8,561 nt of DNA from Pseudomonadota bacterium (GCA_030271595.1 JARXKO010000058.1:1-8561); one strand, 5' to 3'; shown: positions 1-7,613, counted from the first letter of the stretch. The notes: generated from the sequence alone by a model not told the origin. A program made the numbers and translations.

Positions 1-2591
1 GCTTTGGCGATGTCGATCCGCAAAGGACCGAATGGTGAGACCCAGTTGAAGCCGACACCAATCGACAAGCGCGGGGTCGGCGAATTGCCGAGGAAGACTT
101 CCTTCGAGCCTGCAGTGGGCGAAAATTGGGTCGGATCGGCGGTTGCGTGTCCCTGGTAATCGACGGTGCATGCGGCGGTCGGGCTGGTGAAGGCCAGGAG
201 GCCGGTAGTGCCGGTTTTGGGAACGCACACCGCGACGATATCGGTCAGCTTGGGAGCGGTCACCTTCCACAGCGAGCCGACATCGATGAAGGCCGACGGC
301 CGGATGCCCGCGCTGCGCAGGGCCGACGGGGTCGGGAACTCGAGCTCCAGGCGGCCCATGTAATAAGCCCGCCCGCCAATCGCGTCCTGGGTGCGGGCGC
401 CCTTTTCGTCGAGCGTCGCGACACCGCCGGTGATCACATAGGGAATGCGAACGACCCGTGGACCGATGCCGCGAATGTCGAAGCCGCGCATCTGCGGGCC
501 GAAGAAACGGTCGGTCAGCCGGATCGCGTCGCGGAACGGCCCGGGTGCCGCTTGCAGCGGGTTAATAATGCCGCCTTCGCCGTGAACCGAGAAAATCCAC
601 CCGCTTCCGAATCCCTTATACTTGGTCGCGTTCGCGCTGCTCCGGATATAGCGCACGTCGCCGCCGAGCCCGGCGAAGTCCTGCGACAAGGTGAAGCGCT
701 GGCCGCGGGTCGGCCGAATGCTGTCGGTATTGTCGTACAATAATGAATAGCCGACCGACGAGGTCGTGCGCTTGCCGATTTCGTCGCACAGATACTGGCC
801 CGCCTTGAGCGGGTCGCACACGCCGTTGGTGAAGAAGGTGGCCTGGTTGAGCGAAACCTTGTCCTGGACAAGGTTGTAGCGCCCGCCGAGGCTCCAGAAT
901 TCAGTCAGCGGGAAGCCGGTGCGGAGACCGAGACCGGTGCTGTTCTGGGCATAAGTGGTCTCGCGCGTGCTCCCGACCAAATTGAAGCTTTTGTAATCGC
1001 GGCGGTAGATTTGCCCGCCAAGAAGGATCGGCTTGTCCATGAAATACGGGTCGAGGAAGCCGAGCTGGATCGATTTGGAATAGAGCGAATAATTGACCGA
1101 GGCGTCGAACTGCTGGCCCTTGCCCATGAAATTGTTCTGCGACAGCCCAAGCTGAACGACGAACCGCTCAAGACTGGAGTAGCCACCCGACAGCTGAAGC
1201 TGGCCGGTCGGCCTTTCTTCGACATTGACCCCAAGGACGACGCGATCGGGAGCCGAGCCTTCGGTCTGCTTGATCTCGAGCTTGTCCTGAAAGAAGCCGA
1301 GGCTCTGAATGCGGTCTTCGCTGCGCTTGACCTTGAGGGCATTGAAGGCATCGCCTTCGTTGAGCCGGAACTCGCGGCGAATGACCTTGTCGCGGGTCGT
1401 GGTATTGCCGGTAATGTCGATCCGCTCGACATAGACACGCGGGGTCTGGGCGACCTTGACGGTGACATTCATGATCCGCTTGGCGGAGTCCCGATCATAG
1501 ACCGGGCTGATGTCCGCGAAGGCATAGCCGAGGTTGCCCGCGGCCTCCTCCACGTCGGTTACCGAATCCTCGATTTTCTTGGCATTGAACCAGGTTCCCG
1601 GGACGACCTTGACCAGCTTGACCACCTGGGCGTTGGGCAAATCGCGCAATGCGCTGTCGGCCTGGACGGTGCCGAATTTGTAGCGCGGCCCCTCCTCGAC
1701 CACGTAGGTGATGACGAAGTCGCGGCGATCGGGGGTCAATTCGGCAAGCGCCGAGACGACCCGGAAATCGGCATAGCCCTGGGTCAAATAGAACGCGCGC
1801 AGCTTCTGCTGGTCGGCGGCCAGACGATCGGGGTCGTAGGTGTCGTTGGATTTCATGAAGCCGAGGATTCCCCCCGCTTCCTTGGTGTACATTTCCTTGC
1901 GCAGCCGGCCGTCGGAGAAATTGTCATTGCCGATGACGTTGATCGCCCGCACTTTGGCCAGATCGCCTTCGTAGATTTCGAACACCACATCGACTCGATT
2001 TTGATCGAGCTGGACGATCTTGGGCTCGACCCGCGCGGCGAAGCGGCCCTGACGGCGATAAAGTTCGAGGATCCGGTCAACATCCGAGCGCACCGCGGAG
2101 CGGGTGAAAATCTGCCGCGGCGCCAGTTTGATCTCGGGGGTGATCTTGTCTTCCTTGAGGCGCTTGTTGCCCTCCAGGATGATGCGGTTGATGACCGGGT
2201 TTTCCTTGACCGCGATGACGAGATTGCCGGTGTCGGCGCCGCTGATCGTGACGTCGGCGAACAATTGCGTCGCGTACAGGTCCTTGAGCGCCTGATCGAG
2301 GCTGCTCGCGGTATAGGTCTGGCCAGTGGCGAGATTGGCGTAAGCGCGGATTGTTTCAGGTTCGAGGCGCTGGTTGCCGGTGACGTTGATGGTCCGGATG
2401 ACCTGCTCGGCCGGCGCAGCGATCGCTACCGGGGGAGTGGCCGCCGGCGGCGCGGCCGGCTGGCCGGCCGGCGGCGCCGCGGCGGGCGCTGCCGACTGGG
2501 CCGCCAAGGGAGTCGCGGTCCCGCCAAGGATGGTTCCGGCCAGAAGCAGCGCACCAGCGCGAATGCTGAAATTCTTCGAAGTTGAAATCAC
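1..2591 (-). CDS. bamA: Outer membrane protein assembly factor BamA (3' end outside window)
   Basis: Core of the BAM complex, which folds and inserts beta-barrel proteins into the outer membrane. I translated it by hand from a GTG at 2591 and found 863 codons with no stop or frameshift. Residues 1-31 look like a Sec signal peptide (hydrophobic ALLLAGTILGG, likely cleavage after PLAA). Residues 32-62 are an Ala/Pro-rich linker. Five POTRA domains follow at about 64-131, 132-209, 213-301, 303-382 and 386-460; several open with the family-like pattern 'INVTGN', 'IILEGN', 'INVIGN' or 'IDITGN'. The barrel starts near 461. It carries the conserved MRGF (701-704) of loop 6 and the late-strand motif WVSPFGPL (850-857), so probably only a few tens of residues are missing. 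Two cysteine pairs, C592/C602 and C789/C808, lie in predicted outer loops. The gene follows rseP after 76 bases with no terminator between them. The alternative TTG start at 2612 cannot be excluded. Confidence 0.96.
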   Translation of the reverse strand, partial: MISTSKNFSIRAGALLLAGTILGGTATPLAAQSAAPAAAPPAGQPAAPPAATPPVAIAAPAEQVIRTINVTGNQRLEPETIRAYANLATGQTYTASSLDQALKDLYATQLFADVTISGADTGNLVIAVKENPVINRIILEGNKRLKEDKITPEIKLAPRQIFTRSAVRSDVDRILELYRRQGRFAARVEPKIVQLDQNRVDVVFEIYEGDLAKVRAINVIGNDNFSDGRLRKEMYTKEAGGILGFMKSNDTYDPDRLAADQQKLRAFYLTQGYADFRVVSALAELTPDRRDFVITYVVEEGPRYKFGTVQADSALRDLPNAQVVKLVKVVPGTWFNAKKIEDSVTDVEEAAGNLGYAFADISPVYDRDSAKRIMNVTVKVAQTPRVYVERIDITGNTTTRDKVIRREFRLNEGDAFNALKVKRSEDRIQSLGFFQDKLEIKQTEGSAPDRVVLGVNVEERPTGQLQLSGGYSSLERFVVQLGLSQNNFMGKGQQFDASVNYSLYSKSIQLGFLDPYFMDKPILLGGQIYRRDYKSFNLVGSTRETTYAQNSTGLGLRTGFPLTEFWSLGGRYNLVQDKVSLNQATFFTNGVCDPLKAGQYLCDEIGKRTTSSVGYSLLYDNTDSIRPTRGQRFTLSQDFAGLGGDVRYIRSSANATKYKGFGSGWIFSVHGEGGIINPLQAAPGPFRDAIRLTDRFFGPQMRGFDIRGIGPRVVRIPYVITGGVATLDEKGARTQDAIGGRAYYMGRLELEFPTPSALRSAGIRPSAFIDVGSLWKVTAPKLTDIVAVCVPKTGTTGLLAFTSPTAACTVDYQGHATADPTQFSPTAGSKEVFLGNSPTPRLSIGVGFNWVSPFGPLRIDIAK
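2453..2470. repeat. Perfect 8-bp inverted repeat in the BamA Ala/Pro linker
   Basis: CGGCCGGC and GCCGGCCG flank a 2-base centre (TG, 2461-2462), all G/C in the arms, inside a stretch at about 2440-2490 that is almost entirely G and C. It lies roughly 120-140 bases after the bamA start and encodes part of the Ala/Pro/Gly linker between the signal peptide and the first POTRA domain. The repetitive GC-rich codons of such a linker are a sufficient explanation, so any structural role is conjecture. Confidence 0.5.
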
Positions 2592-2606
2592 GCGTCCCCG
2601 CCTTTT
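2592..2606 (-). promoter_or_regulatory. Putative bamA ribosome binding site supporting the GTG start
   Basis: Read on the minus strand, AAAAGG (2606-2601) ends 9 bases before the GTG at 2589-2591, and a GGGGA (2599-2595) lies closer. This spacing favours GTG, which also gives a compact signal peptide. The frame stays open upstream to a TGA at 2676-2678. It contains a TTG at 2612 with a weak GGA 7 bases ahead of it, which would add seven residues, five of them His, Lys or Arg. No in-frame ATG exists between that stop and the GTG. Confidence 0.45.
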
Positions 2607-2667
2607 GTGCAAATGCTTGTCCGGCGTCCGAGAAACGCCACGTTCCTTCCGCCCTGCCCGAACGCTC
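2592..2667. other. rseP-bamA intergenic spacer with a small hairpin
   Basis: This 76-base spacer is the only sizeable gap between pyrH and bamA. It holds a short inverted repeat at 2623-2639 (GGCGT, 7-base loop, ACGCC) that is not followed by a T run on the coding strand, so it is not a convincing terminator. I found no clear sigma-70-like promoter. A lone GGAAC (minus strand, 2646-2642) has no matching -10 element at the expected distance. It may be simply a leader within a continuous transcript. Confidence 0.4.
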
Positions 2668-3795
2668 CTAACCAATCAAGCGGTGTAGGCGGTCCCACAG
2701 GCCAATCGAGCCAAGATCGTTGACCGTCGTGAAAACAACCAGGGCAAGCAAGACAGCAAGCCCACCGCGGAACGCCCATTCCAGCGCCCGGGCACTGAGT
2801 GGACGCCGCCGAACCGCTTCCACGGCATAGAAAAACAGATGGCCGCCATCGAGCATCGGGACTGGCAACAAGTTGATGAATCCGAGATTAATTGAAAACA
2901 GCGCGAGCAGTTGCACGAACGGAAGCAAACCGAGGGTCGCCTGCTGCCCGGCGATCTTGGCGATCTTGATCGGCCCGCCGACATCCCCGGTACCGCGGCG
3001 GCCGCTGATCACCTGTCGCAGGCCGTCGACCATCGAAACGGTGATCCGCCAAGTGTAGCTGCACGCTTCGCCAAACGCCTGGACCGGACCCAGAGGCTGA
3101 AGCGCGGTCGCCGAGGGATAGACCCCGAGCAGCCCACGTTCGAACTTTTCGCCAAACTGGTCGGTGATGGTGTCGGCGGCGAGCAGGACATTGACGGTCC
3201 GCTGTTGCCCCGAACGTTCGAACAGCACCGGTACGGTTTCCTTCGGCCGCAGCGTTACGACCGCGCGGATGTCGTCGAAATTGGGCGTGTCGCGGTTGGC
3301 GATGGAGAGGATTTTGTCGCCCGGCTTGAGGCCGGCGGCAGCGGCGGCGCTGCCCGGCTGGATGATGCCGATAATATTTGTCCGCGGCGATCCATAAGCC
3401 ATGAAAAACGCAGCAAAAATCAAAATCGCCGTGAGGAAATTGGCAGCCGGCCCGGCGAGCACGACGAGGAACCGCTGCCATACTGGGCGGAACTGGAACG
3501 CCGAATCGCGCAAATGCGGCGGGACGTCGCTTTCCTGCGCCGGATTGCTCGCCGGGGTCATGTCGCCGACGAATCTGACATAGCCGCCGAGCGGCAGCCA
3601 CGCGACTTTCCAGCGAGTCCCCTGCTTGTCGTTCCAGCCGAACAACTCGCGTCCGAAGCCGATCGAAAACACCTCGGCCGGGATCTTGAATAGCCGGGCG
3701 ACGAAATAATGGCCGAACTCGTGGACGAAGACGAGCGGCCCCAAAGCGCAAATGAAGGCGAGGATGATCAACCAGACTGGCGGCTGCGGAAGCAT
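2668..3795 (-). CDS. rseP: RseP-type inner-membrane site-2 zinc metalloprotease
   Basis: Intramembrane protease of the S2P (M50) family that cuts transmembrane anchors. In E. coli it releases sigma-E by cleaving RseA, and it also removes leftover signal peptides; the substrate here is unknown. The 375 residues show a first membrane helix with the zinc-binding HEFGH (25-29), a conserved membrane-associated stretch around WLPLGGYVRF (66-75), one PDZ domain (about 140-205), and a late helix with PVPMLDGGHL (311-320), whose D316 is the third zinc ligand. A last membrane segment lies near 344-357. E. coli RseP has about 450 residues and two PDZ domains. The shorter one-PDZ form resembles Caulobacter MmpA and is not a truncation. 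The ATG overlaps the dxr stop by one base (TGATG), and a GAGGAG sits about 11 bases upstream. It ends with TAG, whereas tsf and the other complete genes here end with TGA. Confidence 0.95.
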   Translation of the reverse strand: MLPQPPVWLIILAFICALGPLVFVHEFGHYFVARLFKIPAEVFSIGFGRELFGWNDKQGTRWKVAWLPLGGYVRFVGDMTPASNPAQESDVPPHLRDSAFQFRPVWQRFLVVLAGPAANFLTAILIFAAFFMAYGSPRTNIIGIIQPGSAAAAAGLKPGDKILSIANRDTPNFDDIRAVVTLRPKETVPVLFERSGQQRTVNVLLAADTITDQFGEKFERGLLGVYPSATALQPLGPVQAFGEACSYTWRITVSMVDGLRQVISGRRGTGDVGGPIKIAKIAGQQATLGLLPFVQLLALFSINLGFINLLPVPMLDGGHLFFYAVEAVRRRPLSARALEWAFRGGLAVLLALVVFTTVNDLGSIGLWDRLHRLIG

Positions 3796-4955
3796 CAGGA
3801 ACAGCTCTCCTCGATCAATCCAGCGGCCCGCTGGCGGGTCGCCTGGTCGATGGCGATCACGTCGTCGATCGACTGTGGCGCAGGGCTATTGTCGCGTCCC
3901 AGCGAATCCTCAACGATTCGAGCTATATCGGGGAAGCCAATCGCCCCTGCAAGGAAGCGTTCGACGGCGACTTCGTTGGCGGCGTTGAGGACCGTCGGCG
4001 CGGCCCCGCCCGCCTCCAGCGCCGAGCGCGCCAGGCGAAGCGCCGGAAAGCGCTCGGAGTCGGGCGCTTCGAAGTCGAGCCGGGCAAGTGCCGCAAGGTC
4101 GAGCCGCTCGGCTGGAGTGGCCATCCGCTTGGGCCAGGCGAGTGCGAACGCGATCGGAATGCGCATGTCGGGGGCGCCAAGCTGGGCAAGCACCGAGCCG
4201 TCGATGAACTCGACCAGCGAATGCACCACCGATTGCGGATGGACGACGATATCGATCCGCTCCGAGGGCAGGCCGAACAGGTAATGCGCCTCGATCAATT
4301 CGAGTCCCTTGTTCATCATCGTCGCCGAATCGACCGAGATTTTCGCCCCCATCGACCAATTGGGATGGGCGACCGCTTGGCGCGGGGTGGCCGAGCGAAT
4401 CGCCGCTGCCGAGGCCGTGCGGAATGGCCCGCCGCTCGCGGTCAGGATGATGCGCGAGATGTCTTCCAAACGAGCGCCGCTAATGCACTGAAATATTGCA
4501 TTATGTTCGCTGTCTATCGGCAGGATGGTCGCACTCGCGCGGCTCGCCGCTTCGGTCATCAGCACGCCCGCGGTGACCAGCGCTTCCTTGTTCGCCAGCG
4601 CCACGGTCCGGCCCGCTTCAACCGCGGCCATCGCGGGTTTCAGGCCAGCGCAGCCGACGATTGCGGCGATCACCAGATCGGCCTCGCCCGAGGCCGCTTC
4701 GGATAGCGCCTGGTCTCCCGCAGCGGCGCTGCAGTCAGACCCGGCAAGGCGCTCTGTCAGCTCTGGCAGCAGCCTGTCGTCGGCGATGACCGCGAGCCGC
4801 GCCTTGGTCCGCCGGGCAATGGCGGCCAGTGCGGCAACATTGCCCGCGGCGGTCACCGCGCTGACGGTGAAGCCGCCGGGATCGCGTTCGATCAAGTCTA
4901 ATGCGGACGTGCCGATCGAGCCGGTCGCGCCAAGAATGGTGACCGATTTGCTCAC
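3795..4955 (-). CDS. dxr: 1-deoxy-D-xylulose 5-phosphate reductoisomerase
   Basis: Cytoplasmic enzyme of the MEP isoprenoid pathway. It rearranges and reduces 1-deoxy-D-xylulose 5-phosphate to 2-C-methyl-D-erythritol 4-phosphate using NADPH and a divalent metal. With the GTG start at 4955 the protein has 386 residues, normal for the family. The NADPH loop GATGSIG is at 9-15 and LANKEALVTAG at 120-130. The metal ligands D148 and E150 lie in PIDSEHNAIFQ, and E219 lies in MMNKGLE. The flexible active-site loop HPNWSMG is at 197-203. The frame stays open far upstream (to 5690), but that part runs through cdsA in another frame and matches nothing of this family; SKSVTILGATGSIG marks the true N terminus. 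The GTG shares four bases with the cdsA stop (GTGA) and has no strong Shine-Dalgarno sequence, which suggests coupled translation. Its product feeds the pathway that supplies UppS, encoded two genes upstream. Confidence 0.97.
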   Translation of the reverse strand: MSKSVTILGATGSIGTSALDLIERDPGGFTVSAVTAAGNVAALAAIARRTKARLAVIADDRLLPELTERLAGSDCSAAAGDQALSEAASGEADLVIAAIVGCAGLKPAMAAVEAGRTVALANKEALVTAGVLMTEAASRASATILPIDSEHNAIFQCISGARLEDISRIILTASGGPFRTASAAAIRSATPRQAVAHPNWSMGAKISVDSATMMNKGLELIEAHYLFGLPSERIDIVVHPQSVVHSLVEFIDGSVLAQLGAPDMRIPIAFALAWPKRMATPAERLDLAALARLDFEAPDSERFPALRLARSALEAGGAAPTVLNAANEVAVERFLAGAIGFPDIARIVEDSLGRDNSPAPQSIDDVIAIDQATRQRAAGLIEESCS

Positions 4956-5584
4956 GTGAGTCCGGCCAATTGGGCGAGCGCGGTCAGCACCCCGACCGGA
5001 ACCAGCCCGTCGAGGCGGTCGAGAATCCCGCCATGACCCGGCAGCCAGTCGCCCGAATCCTTGATCCCGGCGCGGCGCTTCATCCAGCTTTCGAACAGGT
5101 CGCCGCCCTGCGCCGCAATGGCGAAAAACGGGGCAAGGAAGAACAAGGCGTGGCCGAGCCCCCGGAGCTGGGCCCAGATGCCGCCGAACACCGCCGCCGC
5201 GACGATCCCGCCGATCAGGCCTTCGACGGTTTTCTTGGGGCTGATCGCGGGCGCGAGCGGGTTGCGGCCGAAGCTCCGGCCGGCAAAATAGGCCCCGATA
5301 TCGGTCGACCAGGTGACGATGAACACCCATAGCAGCAGGTCGAGGCCCTGAGCATCGCGTTCGCGGATCCACAGCAGCGCCAGGGCCGGAACCAGGGCAT
5401 AAACGAAGCCGGACGCGTACCACATCGGTCCCCAGCCGCGGACGATCCTGGTCCATTCGAAGAACATCAGGGTGGCGACCGCGGCAACCGCGAGCGCGAA
5501 CATATTGCCGCCGAGGAAGGCCGCGCCAAGCGCCACCGCGATCATCGCCACTGCGGTCAGGGTGCGGACAAGCAGGTCGCTCAT
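4952..5584 (-). CDS. cdsA: Phosphatidate cytidylyltransferase (CDP-diacylglycerol synthase), short form
   Basis: Integral membrane enzyme that makes CDP-diacylglycerol from CTP and phosphatidic acid, the branch point for bacterial phospholipids. The 210 residues contain about seven hydrophobic segments (near 7-24, 27-43, 55-73, 80-101, 121-140, 145-160 and 193-208). The complete family signature is at 166-192: S166, KR at 169-170, KDSGD at 175-179, PGHGG at 182-186 and DRLD at 189-192. The segment STDIGAYFAG (93-102) followed by ISPKKTVEG (114-122) is also typical. E. coli CdsA has about 285 residues; the missing part is N-terminal and membrane-spanning, and all catalytic motifs remain. The ATG overlaps the uppS stop (ATGA) and only a weak GGTGG lies upstream, pointing to translational coupling. 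No better upstream start was seen nearby. Confidence 0.95.
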   Translation of the reverse strand: MSDLLVRTLTAVAMIAVALGAAFLGGNMFALAVAAVATLMFFEWTRIVRGWGPMWYASGFVYALVPALALLWIRERDAQGLDLLLWVFIVTWSTDIGAYFAGRSFGRNPLAPAISPKKTVEGLIGGIVAAAVFGGIWAQLRGLGHALFFLAPFFAIAAQGGDLFESWMKRRAGIKDSGDWLPGHGGILDRLDGLVPVGVLTALAQLAGLT

Positions 5585-6330
5585 CGGCCACCGAAGCGGC
5601 GCTGGCGGCTGGCATATCGGCTGAGCGCATCGGCCAAGGCGCGCTCATCAAAGTCGGGCCACAAGGTGTCGGTGAACAGCAATTCCGCATACGCCGCCTG
5701 CCACAGCAGGAAATTGCTCAGGCGGACTTCACCCGACGTCCGGATGAGGAGGTCGAGCGGCGGCAGGCCGGCGGTCTCGAGCCGATCGCCGATCGCCTTT
5801 TCATCGATGGTCGAGGGATCGATCGTTCCAGCCACGGCAGCGGTGGCGAGATCGCGCGCGGCGGCGGCTATCTCCGCCTGGCTGCCATAGTTCAGGGCGA
5901 CGACCAGGGTCAGCCGGCTATTGGCCTTGGTCCGCTCGACTGCGCGTTCCAACTGCCCGGCGAGGTCACGCCCGAACGCCGCATAATCGCCGATCAGCTT
6001 GAGCCGCACGCCTTCCTTCTCGATCGTCTTCAATTCGCGCTCGAGATAGAACCGCATCAATCCTGTCAGATCGGCGATTTCTTCCTTGCTGCGGCGCCAG
6101 TTTTCCGAGGAAAAGGCATAAAGCGTGAGGACTTCGATGCCGTGATCGGCGGCGGCCTGAAGCACCTTGCGCACCGCCTCGGCCCCGGCGCGGTGGCCGG
6201 CGGCACGCGGCAGCTTGCGCTGCGCCGCCCAGCGGCCATTGCCATCCATGATGATTGCAATGTGGCGCGGGACGGTGGCACTGCCCGCCGCCTGTCCGAT
6301 CGGCGAATCCGGCGCTTGGGCCGTGGTCAC
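5581..6330 (-). CDS. uppS: Undecaprenyl diphosphate synthase (cis-prenyltransferase)
   Basis: Condenses isopentenyl diphosphate units onto farnesyl diphosphate to give C55 undecaprenyl diphosphate, the lipid carrier for peptidoglycan and surface polysaccharides. It acts at the cytoplasmic face of the inner membrane. With the GTG at 6330 the protein has 249 residues. The P-loop [13 protein letters not shown] (23-35) holds the catalytic D29. GHRAGAEAV (45-53), [10 protein letters not shown] (69-78), NYGSQAEI (147-154), [16 protein letters not shown] (196-211) and LWPDF (223-227) are all family hallmarks. The reading frame is open upstream to 6726, but that stretch is frr read in another frame, so the GTG overlapping the frr stop (GTGA) is preferred. 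It leaves an ordinary N-terminal tail of about 20 residues. An AAGGAAAAGGAAA run lies 10-23 bases upstream. Confidence 0.96.
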   Translation of the reverse strand: MTTAQAPDSPIGQAAGSATVPRHIAIIMDGNGRWAAQRKLPRAAGHRAGAEAVRKVLQAAADHGIEVLTLYAFSSENWRRSKEEIADLTGLMRFYLERELKTIEKEGVRLKLIGDYAAFGRDLAGQLERAVERTKANSRLTLVVALNYGSQAEIAAAARDLATAAVAGTIDPSTIDEKAIGDRLETAGLPPLDLLIRTSGEVRLSNFLLWQAAYAELLFTDTLWPDFDERALADALSRYASRQRRFGGR

Positions 6331-6887
6331 CTGCCCAGGATTTCCTTTTCCTTGCCGTTGGCCAGCTCGTCGATTTCCTTGATCGTGTCGTCGGTCACTT
6401 TCTGGACATCGGTCTCCAGCCGCTTGCGCTCGTCTTCGCTGATATTGTGTTTTTTCTCGTCCTGCTTGAGGTGATCCATGCCGTCGCGGCGGACGTTGCG
6501 CACCGCGATTCGCGCCTTTTCGGCATATTGGCCGACCAGTTTCGCCAGCTCCTTGCGCCGCTCCTCGGTCAGATCGGGGATCGGCAGGCGGATCATCTGC
6601 CCGTCGGTGATCGGATTGAGGCCGAGCCCGGCCGAGCGGATCGCCTTTTCGACGGGCTGGACATTGGAGCGATCCCACACCTGCACCGACAGCATCCGCG
6701 GTTCGGGCACCGAGACCGTCGCGCATTGGTTGAGCGGCATGTGCGCCCCGTAGACCTCGACCTGAACCGGATCGAGCAATGCGGTCGAGGCGCGGCCAGT
6801 GCGAAGGCCAACCAGATCGTGCTTGAGGGCGTCGATCGCGCCAACCATTCGGCGCTTGAGGTCAGCGGTGTCGATACTTGCGGGCAT
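6327..6887 (-). CDS. frr: Ribosome recycling factor
   Basis: Works with EF-G to split the post-termination ribosome into subunits after release of the peptide. The 186 residues match the usual length of about 185. The helical domain is formed by the N-terminal 30 residues and about 106-186; the small beta domain II lies between them. Recognisable blocks are LRTGRAST (28-35), [13 protein letters not shown] (52-64), [14 protein letters not shown] (91-104), LTEERRKEL (106-114) and the conserved arginine-rich [11 protein letters not shown] (125-135). The ATG follows the pyrH stop by three bases, and a GGAG inside the end of pyrH sits 8 bases ahead of it. Its stop is overlapped by the uppS GTG. 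pyrH-frr is one of the most conserved gene pairs in bacteria, and nothing is unusual in this copy. Confidence 0.98.
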   Translation of the reverse strand: MPASIDTADLKRRMVGAIDALKHDLVGLRTGRASTALLDPVQVEVYGAHMPLNQCATVSVPEPRMLSVQVWDRSNVQPVEKAIRSAGLGLNPITDGQMIRLPIPDLTEERRKELAKLVGQYAEKARIAVRNVRRDGMDHLKQDEKKHNISEDERKRLETDVQKVTDDTIKEIDELANGKEKEILGR

Positions 6888-6890
6888 TTG

Positions 6891-7613
6891 TCACTCTCCG
6901 TCCTGAACGACCGTCGCTGTTCCCTTGCCCGCCAGCACCTTGGCCAGATTGCCCGGCTGGCGAACGTTGAACACGACGATCGGAATTCCATTGTCGCGGC
7001 AAAGCGCAACCGCTGCTGCGTCCATCACCTTGAGATTGTCGCCGAGCACCTTGGTAAAGCTCAACGTGTCGTAGCGTGAGGCGTCCTTAACCTTCTTCGG
7101 GTCGGCATCGTAGACGCCGTCGACGCTGGTGCCTTTGAACAAGGCGTCGCAGCCCATTTCGGCGGCGCGCAGGGCGGCGGCGGTGTCGGTGGTGAAGAAT
7201 GGATTGCCGGTGCCCGCCGCGAACAGCACGATGCGGCCTTTCTCGAGGTGGCGGAGCGCCCGGCGGCGGATATAGGGCTCGCTGACGCTGGCCATCGGGA
7301 TCGCCGACTGGACCCGGGTTTCGACGCCGACCTTTTCGAGCGCATTCTGGAGCGCGAGCGCGTTCATCACCGTCGCCAGCATGCCCATGTAATCGGCGGT
7401 GGCGCGGTCGAAGCCCTTGGCCGCAGCAGCCATGCCGCGAAAGATATTACCGCCGCCGACGACCAGGCACAGCTCATGGCCTTGCGCCTTGGCCGAGGCG
7501 ATCTCTCCGGCGAGCCCGGCGACGGCCTCGGGATCAATGCCGAACTGCCCCTGCCCCATCAGCGCCTCGCCCGACAGCTTCAGGAGGATTCGGTTGAAGC
7601 GCGGGCGGGTCAT
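6891..7613 (-). CDS. pyrH: Uridylate kinase (UMP kinase)
   Basis: Cytoplasmic hexameric kinase of the amino acid kinase fold. It phosphorylates UMP to UDP with ATP and is commonly activated by GTP and inhibited by UTP. The 240 residues are of normal length. KLSGEALMG (12-20) is the phosphate-binding start, [10 protein letters not shown] (51-60) the glycine-rich loop, and [16 protein letters not shown] (74-89) a conserved core helix. [17 protein letters not shown] (134-150) forms part of the UMP/acceptor site, and [14 protein letters not shown] (161-174) the nucleotide site. The start is well placed relative to homologues, but the best Shine-Dalgarno (AAGGA, 7630-7626) is 12 bases from the ATG, rather far. 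It is the first gene of the tightly packed run to rseP and lies immediately after an intrinsic terminator, so it must depend on read-through or on a promoter at the end of tsf. Confidence 0.98.
   Translation of the reverse strand: MTRPRFNRILLKLSGEALMGQGQFGIDPEAVAGLAGEIASAKAQGHELCLVVGGGNIFRGMAAAAKGFDRATADYMGMLATVMNALALQNALEKVGVETRVQSAIPMASVSEPYIRRRALRHLEKGRIVLFAAGTGNPFFTTDTAAALRAAEMGCDALFKGTSVDGVYDADPKKVKDASRYDTLSFTKVLGDNLKVMDAAAVALCRDNGIPIVVFNVRQPGNLAKVLAGKGTATVVQDGE

Noticed and set aside
126..743. 205-codon open frame on the plus strand opposite the BamA barrel
   Set aside because: Same reason: it is a mirror of bamA, with composition dominated by Ala, Gly and Arg and no recognisable domain.
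1011..2585. 524-codon open frame on the plus strand opposite bamA
   Set aside because: It is antisense to a fully recognisable BamA coding sequence. It has no family motif, and the low-complexity Gly/Arg tail is the complement of the Ala/Pro linker. Long antisense frames are expected in GC-rich DNA.
2623..2639. Hairpin in the rseP-bamA spacer as a transcription terminator
   Set aside because: The stem is only five pairs and is followed by CGGACAAGC rather than a T run on the coding strand.
2642..2646. GGAAC on the minus strand ahead of bamA as an envelope-stress or ECF sigma -35 element
   Set aside because: No acceptable -10 element (GTT or TCnnA type) lies 16-17 bases downstream. A five-base match alone is expected by chance.
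2911..3693. 260-codon plus-strand frame opposite rseP
   Set aside because: RseP on the other strand carries HExxH, PDZ and LDG motifs in order. The plus-strand product is rich in Arg and Asp with no coherent domain.
2668..3795. RseP with a lost PDZ domain as a sign of damage
   Set aside because: One-PDZ site-2 proteases of about this length are known in alphaproteobacteria (Caulobacter MmpA), and both catalytic segments are intact.
4952..5584. cdsA as a truncated pseudogene because it is about 75 residues shorter than E. coli CdsA
   Set aside because: The complete catalytic signature and several membrane segments are intact and the start couples cleanly to uppS, so it is a short form of the enzyme.
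4956..5690. N-terminal extension of Dxr through cdsA (would give a 631-residue fusion)
   Set aside because: The added region is an out-of-frame reading of cdsA. Dxr proper starts just before VTILGATGSIG, as in the family.
6331..6726. N-terminal extension of UppS through frr (would give a 381-residue protein)
   Set aside because: The extra 132 residues are frr read in another frame. The GTG at 6330 gives the normal UppS length and a standard stop/start overlap.
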